Of a DNA stretch of 6,583 nt, positions 1 to 6,583 are shown one piece after another. The stretch comes from Lysobacteraceae bacterium (GTDB lineage Bacteria; Pseudomonadota; Gammaproteobacteria; Steroidobacterales; Steroidobacteraceae). Position numbers and translations under genes: made by a program. How positions within the stretch are numbered: position 1 is the stretch's first letter; each line of letters starts with the position of its first letter. The notes beneath the pieces were generated by a model. The model ran no database searches and had not been told where the DNA came from. It worked only from the letters and a program-made list of their open reading frames with translations. The stretch lies in assembly GCA_012516015.1 (NCBI GenBank), contig JAAYXG010000255.1, positions 1 to 6,583 of the forward strand. Direction: 5' to 3'.

Positions 1-497
1 ACGGGAAAATCTCGTATACGAACGGCCCCGTCTATCTGTCGGCTGCTTTCATCAGCCAGAAGCACGAGGGCGTGACCGACGCGCAGGACTTCGATAGCTT
101 CGGCTTCGACGTCGGCGGCAAGATCACGTTCGGCGGCTTCGAGTTCATGGCGTGGTATTACCAGGGCGAAGGCATCGGAACGACCGCGCTCTTCTTGCTC
201 GGCGATGACCTCGCGGGCAACGAGCGCGATTCCGACGGCTTCCTTGCGCAGATCACCTACAAGTTCGGCGCTACGAAGCTCGGGGTCAACTACGGCGAGA
301 GCAATCTCGACCTCGCCTCTGGCGAGGCGGCCTCCGCTCTCGTCGAGACGAACAAGAAGTACACGCTCGGTGTGTATCACTCGCTGACGGAGAACCTCAC
401 GCTGCTAGCGGAGTTCACGGATGTCACGGCCGAAGCGCACAACGGCATCGAGAACGACAGCAGCAACTTCAACATCGGCGCGTACCTGTCCTTCTGA
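1..497 (+). CDS. Outer-membrane porin, C-terminal part (5' end cut by window edge)
   Basis: The reading frame is open from base 3 and ends at the TGA at 495-497, leaving about 164 residues of the C-terminal part. The protein shows the alternating polar/aromatic pattern of transmembrane beta strands, for example around FEFMAWYYQG, GFLAQITYKFG, KLGVNYGES, KYTLGVYHS and NLTLLAEFTD, separated by Asp/Asn/Gly-rich turns and loops. It ends in NIGAYLSF, with the terminal Phe that the BAM machinery recognises in outer-membrane barrels. It fits the general Gram-negative porin family, a trimeric diffusion channel for small solutes. The sequence gives no substrate. A GTG at 72 is an internal codon, not the start, because the frame stays coding upstream. 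A strong hairpin follows the stop, so it is probably transcribed separately from the methanol genes. The porin call is fairly sure; the subfamily is not. Confidence 0.82.
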   Translation, partial: GKISYTNGPVYLSAAFISQKHEGVTDAQDFDSFGFDVGGKITFGGFEFMAWYYQGEGIGTTALFLLGDDLAGNERDSDGFLAQITYKFGATKLGVNYGESNLDLASGEAASALVETNKKYTLGVYHSLTENLTLLAEFTDVTAEAHNGIENDSSNFNIGAYLSF

Positions 498-552
498 GGG
501 ATATGACTCCGGGGTTTCAATGGCGCTGCGTACTGACGGCAATCCTCCTCAG

Positions 553-594
553 CGCTCCACCTGCGCTCGACGGCGCAGGTGGAGCGTCCGTTTG
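553..594 (+). terminator. Probable transcription terminator hairpin after the porin gene
   Basis: Bases 553-566 and 573-586 form a perfect 14-bp GC-rich inverted repeat (CGCTCCACCTGCGC and its complement) around the 6-nt loop TCGACG, starting 55 bp after the porin stop. The tail TCCGTTTG has only a short T run, so it is an imperfect intrinsic terminator. The T bases lie on the side that suits the plus strand. The opposite direction has no T run, so use as a bidirectional terminator for the convergent gene at 706-1092 is possible but weaker. The rest of 498-705 shows no credible gene. Confidence 0.65.
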
Positions 595-705
595 ACGCTG
601 CGAGCGCCCGTGGCGACAAGAATGGGTATCTCGCGCGTTGGCCGCCCGCAGCGCGCGATGTCCCCGGGCCGAACGTGGCCGAGCTGACACGTGAGTGGCA
701 CGGTG

Positions 706-1092
706 TCACTTCTCGGGCACACCGCAACGTTTCATGGCGGCGCTCTCGACGTCGCGGAAGTGCTTGGCCTTCGCTCGCCCCTCTTCGGGATCTCGAAACA
801 CCCCGCCGCGCTCGCCCGCGAGCGAGGCGTACCGCGAAAACGTCGATGCCTCTACGTATTCGTCGTAGGTGAATTGTTTCGCGATTTCGTCTATCACGCA
901 CGAGCACTGATACAAGTTCGCGAGTTTTCCGCCGGACTGCACGATGCACTCCTGGACGTACTCGACGCGTATATGCGTCGGATAATCGTGCGCATCAGGA
1001 TCGGCATACGCAGCAAGCGGGATCGAGGACAGCGCCGACGTACAAAGCATCGCGAGTGCGATTCGAGCGTGGCATAGGGATTGCATTGGCAT
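706..1092 (-). CDS. Small secreted four-cysteine protein, divergent from xoxF (function unknown)
   Basis: Encodes 128 residues on the minus strand. AGGAG lies 7 nt before the ATG at 1092, which fixes the start; a second ATG two codons later is less well placed. Residues 1-30 are a Sec signal peptide: a hydrophobic core (IALAMLCTSALSSIPLAAYA) with an AYA cleavage site before DPDAHD. The mature part of about 98 residues is hydrophilic and has four cysteines: C49, the C63-x-C65 pair in YQCSCVIDEIA, and C123 near the end. Two disulfides in the periplasm are therefore likely. It is rich in Asp and Glu (for example TYDEYVEA, GERGGVFRDPEE), but I see no EF-hand, heme or zinc motif. I do not recognise a characterised family; my impression that similar short proteins sit beside xoxF in other methylotrophs is recall, not shown here. 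Its 59-bp divergent spacing from xoxF suggests shared control and a possible accessory role in periplasmic alcohol oxidation, which is inference. Confidence 0.78.
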   Translation of the reverse strand: MPMQSLCHARIALAMLCTSALSSIPLAAYADPDAHDYPTHIRVEYVQECIVQSGGKLANLYQCSCVIDEIAKQFTYDEYVEASTFSRYASLAGERGGVFRDPEEGRAKAKHFRDVESAAMKRCGVPEK

Positions 1093-1151
1093 GCATAGTC
1101 TCCTTTTGATGTGTCATCGGCCTCATTTCACGTGAGCATGAGGAAACGGAT
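1093..1151. promoter_or_regulatory. Divergent control region between the small secreted protein and xoxF
   Basis: Only 59 bp separate the two divergent start codons. The region holds the minus-strand ribosome-binding site (read as AAAGGAG, about 1099-1105) and the xoxF site GAGGA (1140-1144, 7 nt before ATG 1152). No convincing sigma-70 -35/-10 pair was found for either direction. Given the tight space, one or both promoters may lie inside the coding sequence of the opposite gene, or use an activator-dependent or alternative-sigma promoter. Confidence 0.5.
1128..1135. promoter_or_regulatory. Perfect 8-bp palindrome TCACGTGA, possible operator
   Basis: TCACGTGA is a perfect dyad centred between 1131 and 1132, ending 16 bp before the xoxF start and just upstream of its Shine-Dalgarno site. 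Its position in the shared divergent region would suit a dimeric regulator or a site covering the transcription start. Eight bases can occur by chance, and the symmetry does not extend further, so the operator role is a guess. Confidence 0.3.
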
Positions 1152-2969
1152 ATGAACTCTCAGCGTCGTCTGATTCTAGTCGCGATCGCAGCGTCCGTAG
1201 CGGGTGCTGCCACGAATGTCGCCGCGGCCCCCGATCTAGAGAAGGCCATGGCGAACTCCTCCTATTGGGCCGCTCAAGCGGGCGATTACGCCAATCACCG
1301 CTACAGCGAGCTCAAGGAGATCAACGCCGGCAACGTCGGACGGCTGCAAGTCGCCTGGACGCTGTCGACCGGTGTGTTGCGCGGTCACGAAGGGTCTCCG
1401 CTCGTGATCGGGGACACGATGTACGTGCATACGCCGTTCCCGAACAACGTATACGCGGTCAACCTCAAGGATCAAACGTTCAAGTGGAAATACGAGCCGA
1501 AGCAGGACGCGAGTGTCGTGCCCGTCATGTGCTGTGACACAGTGTATCGGGGGCTCGCCTTCGGCGACGGCAAGATCTTCTTGCAGCAGGCGGACACGAC
1601 GCTCGTGGCGCTCGATGCGAACACCGGCAAAGTCGTGTGGACCGCCAAGAACGGCGATCCGAAGATCGGCGAGACCAACACGAACGCGCCGCACGTCTTC
1701 AAAGACAAGGTGATCACCGGCATCTCGGGCGGCGAGTTCGGTGTGCGCGGCCGTTTGATCGCATATGACATCAAGACCGGCAAGCGCGTTTGGACCGCGT
1801 GGAGCACGGGTCCGGACAACGAGATTCTCGTCGATCCGCAGAAGACGATGACGTGGACGAACGGGAAGATGGCGCCGGTCGGCAAGGACTCTTCGCTCAA
1901 GACCTGGGAAGGCGAGCAATGGAAGCTCGGCGGCGGCACGACCTGGGGCTGGTTCTCCTACGATCCGAAGCTCAACTTGGTCTACTACGGCACCGGCAAC
2001 CCGGGCACGTGGAATCCGGCGCAACGTCCTGGCGACAACAAGTGGTCGATGACGATCTTCGCGCGCGACCTCGACACCGGCGTGGCGAAGTGGGCGTATC
2101 AGATGACGCCGCATGATGAGTGGGACTACGACGGTGTCAACGAGAACATCCTGATCGACATCAACTTCAAGGGCAAGAAGGTCCCCGCACTCGTGCACTT
2201 CGATCGCAACGGCTTCGCGTACACGCTAAACCGCGAGACGGGCGAGCTGCTCGTCGCGGAGAAGTACGACCCGACGGTGAACTGGGCGACGCATGTCGAC
2301 ATGAAGACCGGCCGACCAGTCGTCGACAAGCGCTACTCGCCCGGCACGACGGGCCCGGACGTCAACGTCAAGGACATCTGCCCCGCGGCACTCGGCACGA
2401 AGGATCAACAACCGGCTAGCTACGATCGCAAGTCGGGCTTGCTTATGGTGCCGACGAATCACGTCTGCATGACCTATGAGCCGTTCGAGGTCGAGTACAC
2501 GGCGGGACAACCGTATGTCGGCGCCACGCTGACGATGTATCCGACGCCGAACAGCCACGGCGGCATGGGTAACTTCATCGCGTGGGATCCGGTGAACGGC
2601 AAGATCGTATGGTCGAAGCCCGAGCGCTTCTCCGTGTGGTCGGGCGCGTTGACGACCGCCGGCGACATCGTGTTCTACGGAACGCTCGAAGGCTATATCA
2701 AGGCCGTGAGCACGAAGGACGGCAAGGAGCTCTGGAAGTTCAAGACGCCGTCGGGAATCATCGGCAACATCTTCACCTACGAGTACAACGGGAAGCAGTA
2801 CGTCGGGACCTACTCCGGTATCGGCGGATGGGCCGGCATCGGCATGGCCGCTGGACTCACCGAATCAACGGAGGGACTCGGCGCAGTCGGCGGTTACAGG
2901 GATCTGGCGAAGTACACGACGCTCGGCGGATCGTTGTTCATCTTCGCGTTGCCTGACAGCGGCGGCTAA
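1152..2969 (+). CDS. xoxF: XoxF-type lanthanide-dependent PQQ methanol dehydrogenase
   Basis: Periplasmic quinoprotein of 605 residues that oxidises methanol (family members also take other short alcohols or formaldehyde) using PQQ and a lanthanide ion, passing electrons to a cytochrome c. GAGGA 7 nt before the ATG supports the start. Residues 1-26 are a signal peptide ending AAA before PDLEKAM. The rest is an eight-bladed quinoprotein propeller with tryptophan-docking repeats such as [20 protein letters not shown] and DPVNGKIVW. Visible active-site features are the adjacent-cysteine disulfide C127-C128 in VMCCDTV, metal ligand E195 in [11 protein letters not shown]-contacting TTWGW (263-267), ligand N283 in GTGNP, and [11 protein letters not shown] with catalytic D325 and the extra D327 that marks lanthanide enzymes (Ala in calcium-type MxaF). 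DRNG (351-354) and cysteines C410/C439 are also as expected. Overall sequence, for example [23 protein letters not shown] and [12 protein letters not shown], resembles the XoxF5 clade. It heads the operon with xoxG and xoxJ. No frameshift or missing key residue was seen. Confidence 0.96.
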   Translation: MNSQRRLILVAIAASVAGAATNVAAAPDLEKAMANSSYWAAQAGDYANHRYSELKEINAGNVGRLQVAWTLSTGVLRGHEGSPLVIGDTMYVHTPFPNNVYAVNLKDQTFKWKYEPKQDASVVPVMCCDTVYRGLAFGDGKIFLQQADTTLVALDANTGKVVWTAKNGDPKIGETNTNAPHVFKDKVITGISGGEFGVRGRLIAYDIKTGKRVWTAWSTGPDNEILVDPQKTMTWTNGKMAPVGKDSSLKTWEGEQWKLGGGTTWGWFSYDPKLNLVYYGTGNPGTWNPAQRPGDNKWSMTIFARDLDTGVAKWAYQMTPHDEWDYDGVNENILIDINFKGKKVPALVHFDRNGFAYTLNRETGELLVAEKYDPTVNWATHVDMKTGRPVVDKRYSPGTTGPDVNVKDICPAALGTKDQQPASYDRKSGLLMVPTNHVCMTYEPFEVEYTAGQPYVGATLTMYPTPNSHGGMGNFIAWDPVNGKIVWSKPERFSVWSGALTTAGDIVFYGTLEGYIKAVSTKDGKELWKFKTPSGIIGNIFTYEYNGKQYVGTYSGIGGWAGIGMAAGLTESTEGLGAVGGYRDLAKYTTLGGSLFIFALPDSGG

Positions 2970-2992
2970 CGGAGACTGCCGCGCGTTGAAAC

Positions 2993-3024
2993 TCCGAACG
3001 AGCTCGAACCGAGCTTCGAACGGA
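2993..3024 (+). other. Stem-loop shortly after xoxF
   Basis: AGCTCG (3001-3006) pairs with CGAGCT (3010-3015) around an AAC loop, and the outer TCCG (2993-2996) pairs with CGGA (3021-3024) across an internal loop. It begins 24 bp after the xoxF stop and is followed by ACAAAACG rather than a T run, so it does not look like an intrinsic terminator. A role in stabilising the 3' end of the xoxF message is possible but unproven. Confidence 0.4.
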
Positions 3025-3072
3025 ACAAAACGCGAGCGCGACCCACAAAAGTCGTGTGCTCTTAGAGATAAG

Positions 3073-3110
3073 GCGTGTGGTGCCGGACTGTCGGGTCCGG
3101 CATCACGCGT
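3073..3110 (+). other. Long hairpin in the xoxF-xoxG gap
   Basis: Bases 3073-3088 pair with 3095-3110 around the 6-nt loop TGTCGG: 16 consecutive pairs, of which 13 are Watson-Crick and three are G-T wobbles. The core is GGTGCCGGAC against GTCCGGCATC. No T run follows, so a simple intrinsic terminator is unlikely. It ends 21 nt before the preferred xoxG start, which suits an RNA processing, attenuation or mRNA-stability element that sets xoxF and xoxG levels separately. Wobble pairs rather than disrupting mismatches suggest, but do not prove, that the structure matters in RNA form. Confidence 0.55.
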
Positions 3111-3118
3111 CCCACGAT

Positions 3119-3122
3119 GAGG
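3119..3122 (+). promoter_or_regulatory. Ribosome-binding site that decides the xoxG start
   Basis: GAGG at 3119-3122 lies 9 nt before the ATG at 3132. Neither the ATG at 3117 nor the GTG at 3075 has a comparable upstream site, and the GTG falls inside the 3073-3110 hairpin. The start at 3132 also gives a normal n-region (MRRF) to the signal peptide. Confidence 0.55.
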
Positions 3123-3131
3123 TTTATTCGA

Positions 3132-3560
3132 ATGCGACGATTTGTGGGCACCCTGCCCCTGCTGGGACTGATGGTCGGAATTTCCACTACGGTGTTTTCA
3201 GAGGATGCGGCACCCTCGTCGGGCGACGAGAGCAATGCGCCGCTCTATTCGGTACAGAACGGAAACCAGGTCGACGACGATACGTTGCAGGGCTGGCGCA
3301 CGTGGCGGGCGCTCGCATGCGAACGCTGTCATGGCGCGGCACAGGAAGGGATGGTCGGCCCTTCGCTCGTCGAATCCCTGAAGACGCTCACGAAGGAAGA
3401 GTTTCACGAAATTATGATGAACGGGCGCATCGAGAAAGGTATGCCTCCGTTCAACACGAGCCAGATGATGCAGAAGAACTGGGAGGGCCTGTACGCGTAC
3501 TTGAAAGGACGCTCGGACGGCAAGATCGAACCGGGGCGCTTGACGGCAATCGGCAAGTAG
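3132..3560 (+). CDS. xoxG: XoxG, cytochrome c electron acceptor of XoxF
   Basis: Single-heme periplasmic cytochrome c of 142 residues from the preferred start. It takes electrons from the PQQ of XoxF and passes them toward the terminal oxidase. Residues 1-23 form a Sec signal peptide (MRRFVGTLPLLGLMVGISTT, cleavage near VFS before EDAAPS). The heme site is C63-E-R-C66-H67, followed by GMVGPSLVESL typical of this family. The likely axial methionine is M104 in KGMPPF. WRTWRALACERCHG and LYAYLKGRSDG near the C-terminus are close to XoxG sequences I know. It is smaller than MxaG-type cytochrome cL and is encoded between xoxF and xoxJ, the usual order. An in-frame ATG at 3117 (147 residues) or GTG at 3075 (161 residues) are alternative starts with poorer ribosome binding. 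It is separated from xoxF by 162 bp with two hairpins, so expression may differ from xoxF. Confidence 0.93.
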   Translation: MRRFVGTLPLLGLMVGISTTVFSEDAAPSSGDESNAPLYSVQNGNQVDDDTLQGWRTWRALACERCHGAAQEGMVGPSLVESLKTLTKEEFHEIMMNGRIEKGMPPFNTSQMMQKNWEGLYAYLKGRSDGKIEPGRLTAIGK

Positions 3561-3576
3561 CGGAGGCGAGGCCACC

Positions 3577-4449
3577 ATGGTCAACGGATGCTTGAAGCGC
3601 GTATTCCTATTCGCGCTTCTGAGCGCGTTCGCTGCTGGCGCGCTCGCGCAGAAATCCGACGTGCTGAAAGTCTGTTCGGATGCGAACAATCTCCCCCTGT
3701 CGCATCAAAACGGCGAAGGCTACGAGAACAAGATCGCTGCGGAAATCGCCCGAGATCTCGGCCGGCGCTTGGAGTACACCTACTTCCCGCAGCGCATGGG
3801 CTTCGTACGCAACACCCTGCGTAAGCAAGACCCGACGACACGCGAATACGCCTGCGACCTGATCATCGGCGTGCCTGCGGGCTACGAGCTCACGGCCACG
3901 ACGAAACCGTACATGCGCTCAACCTACGCGCTCGTCTTCCCCGTGAAGGGCGGACTCGCGAAGGTGCGTAAACCGGACGACCTGCTCTCGCTACCCGAAG
4001 CGGAGCTGCACTCGCTGCGCATCGGCGTCTTCGCGCAGTCCCCCGGCGCCGACTGGTTGCTGCGCAATCGCCTGCTGCGGCAGGCGGTCTCGTACGCTCA
4101 GCAAAGCGGCGATCCCAACGAGAACCCCAATTCGATCATCGAGCGAGAGCTCACGTCGGGCAAGATCGACGCTGCGATCGTCTGGGGACCGATCGCCGCC
4201 CACCTCGTCAACAAGCATTCGGGCAGCCCCGACTGGCGTGCAGTCGCGTTCGGGCGCGACCCGCAAATCAAATTCGACTACGACATTGCCATGGGCGTGC
4301 GCTACGGCGAAAAGGAATGGAAAGACACAATCGACGATTGGATCGCCAAGCACCACGACAAGATCGATCGGATCCTGATCGACTATGGCATTCCGCTGGT
4401 CGATGAGAACGGCAACTTGTCTTCTGATTTCAAGGTTTCGAGGAACTGA
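3577..4449 (+). CDS. xoxJ: XoxJ, MxaJ-like periplasmic substrate-binding-fold protein
   Basis: Periplasmic protein of 290 residues related to the type II solute-binding fold and to MxaJ, found next to PQQ alcohol dehydrogenases. It is thought to help activate or mature the dehydrogenase rather than feed an ABC transporter; no permease or ATPase gene is nearby. Residues 1-24 are a signal peptide (LFALLSAFAAGALA, cleaved before QKSDV). The start of the mature domain, LKVCSDANNLPLS, and the following GYENKIAAEIARDLGRRLEYTYFPQRMGFVRNTL match the opening of this family. C33 and C93 (in YACDLIIGVP) are the only mature cysteines and may form a disulfide. KIDAAIVWGPIAAHL (about 195-209) is the conserved second-lobe region. 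GGAGG (3562-3566) and GAGG (3568-3571) precede the ATG, 16 nt after the xoxG stop, indicating co-transcription. The C-terminus ends just before frmA. Confidence 0.92.
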   Translation: MVNGCLKRVFLFALLSAFAAGALAQKSDVLKVCSDANNLPLSHQNGEGYENKIAAEIARDLGRRLEYTYFPQRMGFVRNTLRKQDPTTREYACDLIIGVPAGYELTATTKPYMRSTYALVFPVKGGLAKVRKPDDLLSLPEAELHSLRIGVFAQSPGADWLLRNRLLRQAVSYAQQSGDPNENPNSIIERELTSGKIDAAIVWGPIAAHLVNKHSGSPDWRAVAFGRDPQIKFDYDIAMGVRYGEKEWKDTIDDWIAKHHDKIDRILIDYGIPLVDENGNLSSDFKVSRN

Positions 4450-4452
4450 CGA

Positions 4453-5561
<1,109 letters not shown>

Positions 5562-5562
<1 letters not shown>

Positions 5563-5573
5563 ACGCGCGCGTT
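5562..5573. repeat. 12-bp perfect palindrome AACGCGCGCGTT at the frmA stop
   Basis: AACGCGCGCGTT overlaps the last base of the frmA stop codon and is followed by ATTTCTGG. The alternating purine-pyrimidine core is self-complementary, but as a hairpin it would leave no room for a loop larger than a few bases. It could be a weak structural or protein-binding site in the 42-bp frmA-gfa gap, or chance in GC-rich DNA. Confidence 0.3.
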
Positions 5574-5604
5574 ATTTCTGGCGAAGATCAACGGAGAAAC
5601 CATC

Positions 5605-6177
5605 ATGGCGATCTCGATCCATCCCTTGGTAGACAACGGCGTTCGACCCGGCGATCCGAACTTCAAGGGTGGCACGCTCAAGTGCCATTGCAAGGAGAAC
5701 CCCGTCGTCGTCCAGCTCGACGGCAACGTCGCGTTCAATCACGCCTGCGGCTGCACGAAATGCTGGAAGCCGGAAGGCGCGCTCTTCTCGATCGTCGCGG
5801 TGATCTCGCTCGATAAGCTGAAGGTGACGCAGAACGAGCAGAAGCTGAAGGTCGTCGATCCGTCGGCGGTCATCCAGCGCTACGCTTGCACCGGCTGCGG
5901 CGTGCACATGTACGGCCGCATCGAGAAGAAGGATCACCCGTTCTACGGTCTCGATTTCGTACACGTCGAGCTCTCGTCCGAGAAGGGCTGGTCGCAGCCC
6001 GAGTTCGCGGCGTTCGTCTCGTCCATCATCGAGGCCGGTACGAAACCCGACGACATGGCTGCCGTACGCGCACGCCTCAAGGAACTGGGACTCGAGCCCT
6101 ACGACTGTCTGTCGCCCGCGCTCATGGACCTGATTGCCACGCATACGGCGAAGCAGAAGGGTGTGCTCGCGGCTTAA
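5605..6177 (+). CDS. gfa: Gfa, S-(hydroxymethyl)glutathione synthase family protein
   Basis: Cytoplasmic zinc protein of 190 residues in the glutathione-dependent formaldehyde-activating (GFA) family. It was proposed to speed formation of S-hydroxymethylglutathione from formaldehyde and glutathione; that catalytic role has been questioned, and it may instead act as a glutathione or adduct carrier. The full cysteine pattern of the family is present: C27-x-C29 ([10 protein letters not shown]), C48-x-C50-x2-C53 ([13 protein letters not shown]) and C95-x2-C98 ([15 protein letters not shown]), for a structural and a catalytic zinc. [11 protein letters not shown] and the C-terminal [15 protein letters not shown] are also family-like, and the length is normal for Paracoccus-type Gfa. 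GGAG (5593-5596) lies 8 nt before the ATG. It follows frmA by 42 bp, the usual pairing. The S-formylglutathione hydrolase expected to act after FrmA is not in this window. Confidence 0.93.
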   Translation: MAISIHPLVDNGVRPGDPNFKGGTLKCHCKENPVVVQLDGNVAFNHACGCTKCWKPEGALFSIVAVISLDKLKVTQNEQKLKVVDPSAVIQRYACTGCGVHMYGRIEKKDHPFYGLDFVHVELSSEKGWSQPEFAAFVSSIIEAGTKPDDMAAVRARLKELGLEPYDCLSPALMDLIATHTAKQKGVLAA

Positions 6178-6184
6178 AGGAGGA
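6177..6184 (+). promoter_or_regulatory. Orphan strong ribosome-binding site after gfa
   Basis: AAGGAGGA begins at the last base of the gfa stop codon and is a near-ideal Shine-Dalgarno sequence. No ATG, GTG or TTG lies 5-12 nt downstream; the nearest candidate, TTG at 6206, is 21 nt away and opens a frame of only about 39 codons that runs through the inverted repeat. It may be chance, or the original ribosome-binding site of the next gene, now separated from it by the 6189-6381 element. Confidence 0.4.
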
Positions 6185-6188
6185 CGAG

Positions 6189-6381
6189 GCGGCCAGCGAT
6201 AGCGATTGGCGGCTAGTCAGAGCAGCGTGCGCTCGAGCGCCTTCGACCGCTCTTGCGCACAAGTCTCCATAAGGGGCAGCGGATCCCTGAGTGCCCTACC
6301 AGGACACTTCCTCGCTGCCGGATGATATTTTCAGCGTTGGACTCTCGCTCATGACTAGCCGCTAAGCGCTATCCTCGCCGC
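6189..6381. repeat. 193-nt imperfect inverted-repeat element with internal hairpins
   Basis: The core arms are 6198-6219 and 6352-6373, which pair at 20 of 22 positions, including the 11-bp run GCGGCTAGTCA. Pairing extends inward by GAGC (6220-6223) with GCTC (6347-6350) past one bulged A, and outward by GCGGC (6189-6193) with GCCGC (6377-6381) past a small internal loop. Inside are two further hairpins: GTGCGC..GAGCG (6227-6239) with CGCTC..GCGCAC (6248-6260), and GGCAGCG (6275-6281) with CGCTGCC (6313-6319). The second encloses GAGTG..CCT (6289-6297) pairing with AGG..CACTT (6301-6309). No credible protein is encoded. It could be a MITE- or REP-like mobile element, a structured 5' leader of fdsG, or a structured terminator of the gfa transcript. 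No clear target-site duplication was found. Confidence 0.7.
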
Positions 6382-6389
6382 TGCTTTCA

Positions 6390-6583
6390 GTGAATACGAC
6401 ACCTGCAACCCCCGAATCTTTGGACGCCCACACGCGCGAGCAAATCGATCTCGCACTCGCGCAGTACCAATCGCAACCTGGTCCCCTGCTGCAGGTGCTG
6501 CACGCGGTACAGAACCGCTTGCGCTACATCCCGGATGCAGCGGTGCCCATCATTGCCTCTGCGCTGAATCTCTCGCGCGCGGA
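6390..6583 (+). CDS. fdsG: NAD-dependent formate dehydrogenase gamma subunit, N-terminal part (cut by window edge)
   Basis: The frame opens at GTG 6390 and runs off the window after 64 codons; an in-frame TAA at 6363-6365 closes it upstream. The residues REQIDLALAQYQSQ, GPLLQVLHAVQNRLRYIP and AAVPIIASALNLSRA match the N-terminal helical region of NuoE-like thioredoxin-fold [2Fe-2S] proteins. In this setting they fit FdsG, the gamma subunit of the cytoplasmic molybdenum or tungsten formate dehydrogenase that oxidises formate to CO2 and reduces NAD. The iron-sulfur cysteines lie beyond the window edge. Alternatives are NuoE itself, HoxE, or a fused NuoE/NuoF-type beta subunit. No good ribosome-binding site precedes the GTG, and TTG 6420 is a less likely start because it would remove conserved-looking residues less cleanly. 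The context, directly after formaldehyde oxidation genes, supports formate oxidation as the last step of the pathway. Confidence 0.75.
   Translation, partial: MNTTPATPESLDAHTREQIDLALAQYQSQPGPLLQVLHAVQNRLRYIPDAAVPIIASALNLSRA

Noticed and set aside
685..708. TGACAC/GTGTCA inverted repeat at the stop of the minus-strand gene, as a terminator
   Set aside because: Only six pairs with a 12-nt loop and no T run in the minus direction; too weak to call.
691..1077. Plus-strand open frame opposite the small secreted protein gene
   Set aside because: The minus-strand frame has a signal peptide, a good ribosome-binding site and a coherent cysteine pattern. The plus-strand frame has none of these.
1071..1099. 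Sigma-70 promoter for xoxF using CATAGT (1094-1099) as -10
   Set aside because: The sequence 17 bp upstream (GGCATA) does not resemble a -35 box, so no supported promoter can be called.
6273..6319. TPP or cobalamin riboswitch in the structured gap, suggested by GGGGCAG and CTGAG
   Set aside because: The TPP elements (CTGAGA followed by the conserved ACCTGAT-like segment) and the cobalamin-box GCCACTG are missing, so the resemblance is superficial.
6206..6325. Small TTG-started frame of about 39 codons after gfa
   Set aside because: Its start is 21 nt from the strong Shine-Dalgarno site, the product is low-complexity and Ser/Ala-rich, and it runs through the inverted-repeat structure.
6337..6375. 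Promoter for fdsG using TTGGAC (6337-6342) and TATCCT (6370-6375)
   Set aside because: The spacer is 27 bp, far too long for a sigma-70 promoter, and TATCCT lies within the dyad arm.

Overview
The window is GC-rich chromosomal DNA from a Gram-negative proteobacterium. The evidence is an outer-membrane beta-barrel porin ending in phenylalanine, Sec signal peptides on several proteins, Shine-Dalgarno sites, and a glutathione-linked one-carbon pathway. The class (alpha, beta or gamma) cannot be fixed from the sequence alone; an unnamed or metagenome-derived lineage is possible. No tRNA, rRNA, CRISPR array, transposase or phage gene was seen.

Layout. The window opens inside a porin gene (1-497, 3' part only), closed by a strong 14-bp hairpin (553-586). 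A small secreted four-cysteine protein lies on the minus strand (706-1092). It is divergent from the main gene block, with only 59 bp between the two start codons. The plus-strand block then runs: xoxF (1152-2969, lanthanide-type PQQ methanol dehydrogenase), a 162-bp gap with two stem-loops, xoxG (3132-3560, cytochrome c), xoxJ (3577-4449, periplasmic MxaJ-like protein), frmA (4453-5562, class III alcohol dehydrogenase / S-(hydroxymethyl)glutathione dehydrogenase), gfa (5605-6177, formaldehyde-glutathione adduct family), a 212-bp gap dominated by a long imperfect dyad (6189-6381), and the start of fdsG (from 6390), a NuoE-like gamma subunit of NAD-dependent formate dehydrogenase that runs off the window.

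How the genes work together. XoxF oxidises methanol (or another short alcohol) in the periplasm to formaldehyde, passing electrons to XoxG; XoxJ probably assists the enzyme. Formaldehyde reacts with glutathione in the cytoplasm, possibly helped by Gfa. FrmA oxidises S-hydroxymethylglutathione to S-formylglutathione. A hydrolase not present here (FghA type) would release formate, and the formate dehydrogenase beginning at the right edge would oxidise it to CO2 with NADH production. The window is therefore a nearly complete, collinear methanol-to-CO2 route.

The parts least explained by known biology are the 193-nt inverted-repeat element between gfa and fdsG, next to an orphan ribosome-binding site; the divergent small secreted cysteine protein; the xoxF-xoxG intergenic hairpins; and the very short divergent control region carrying a TCACGTGA palindrome.
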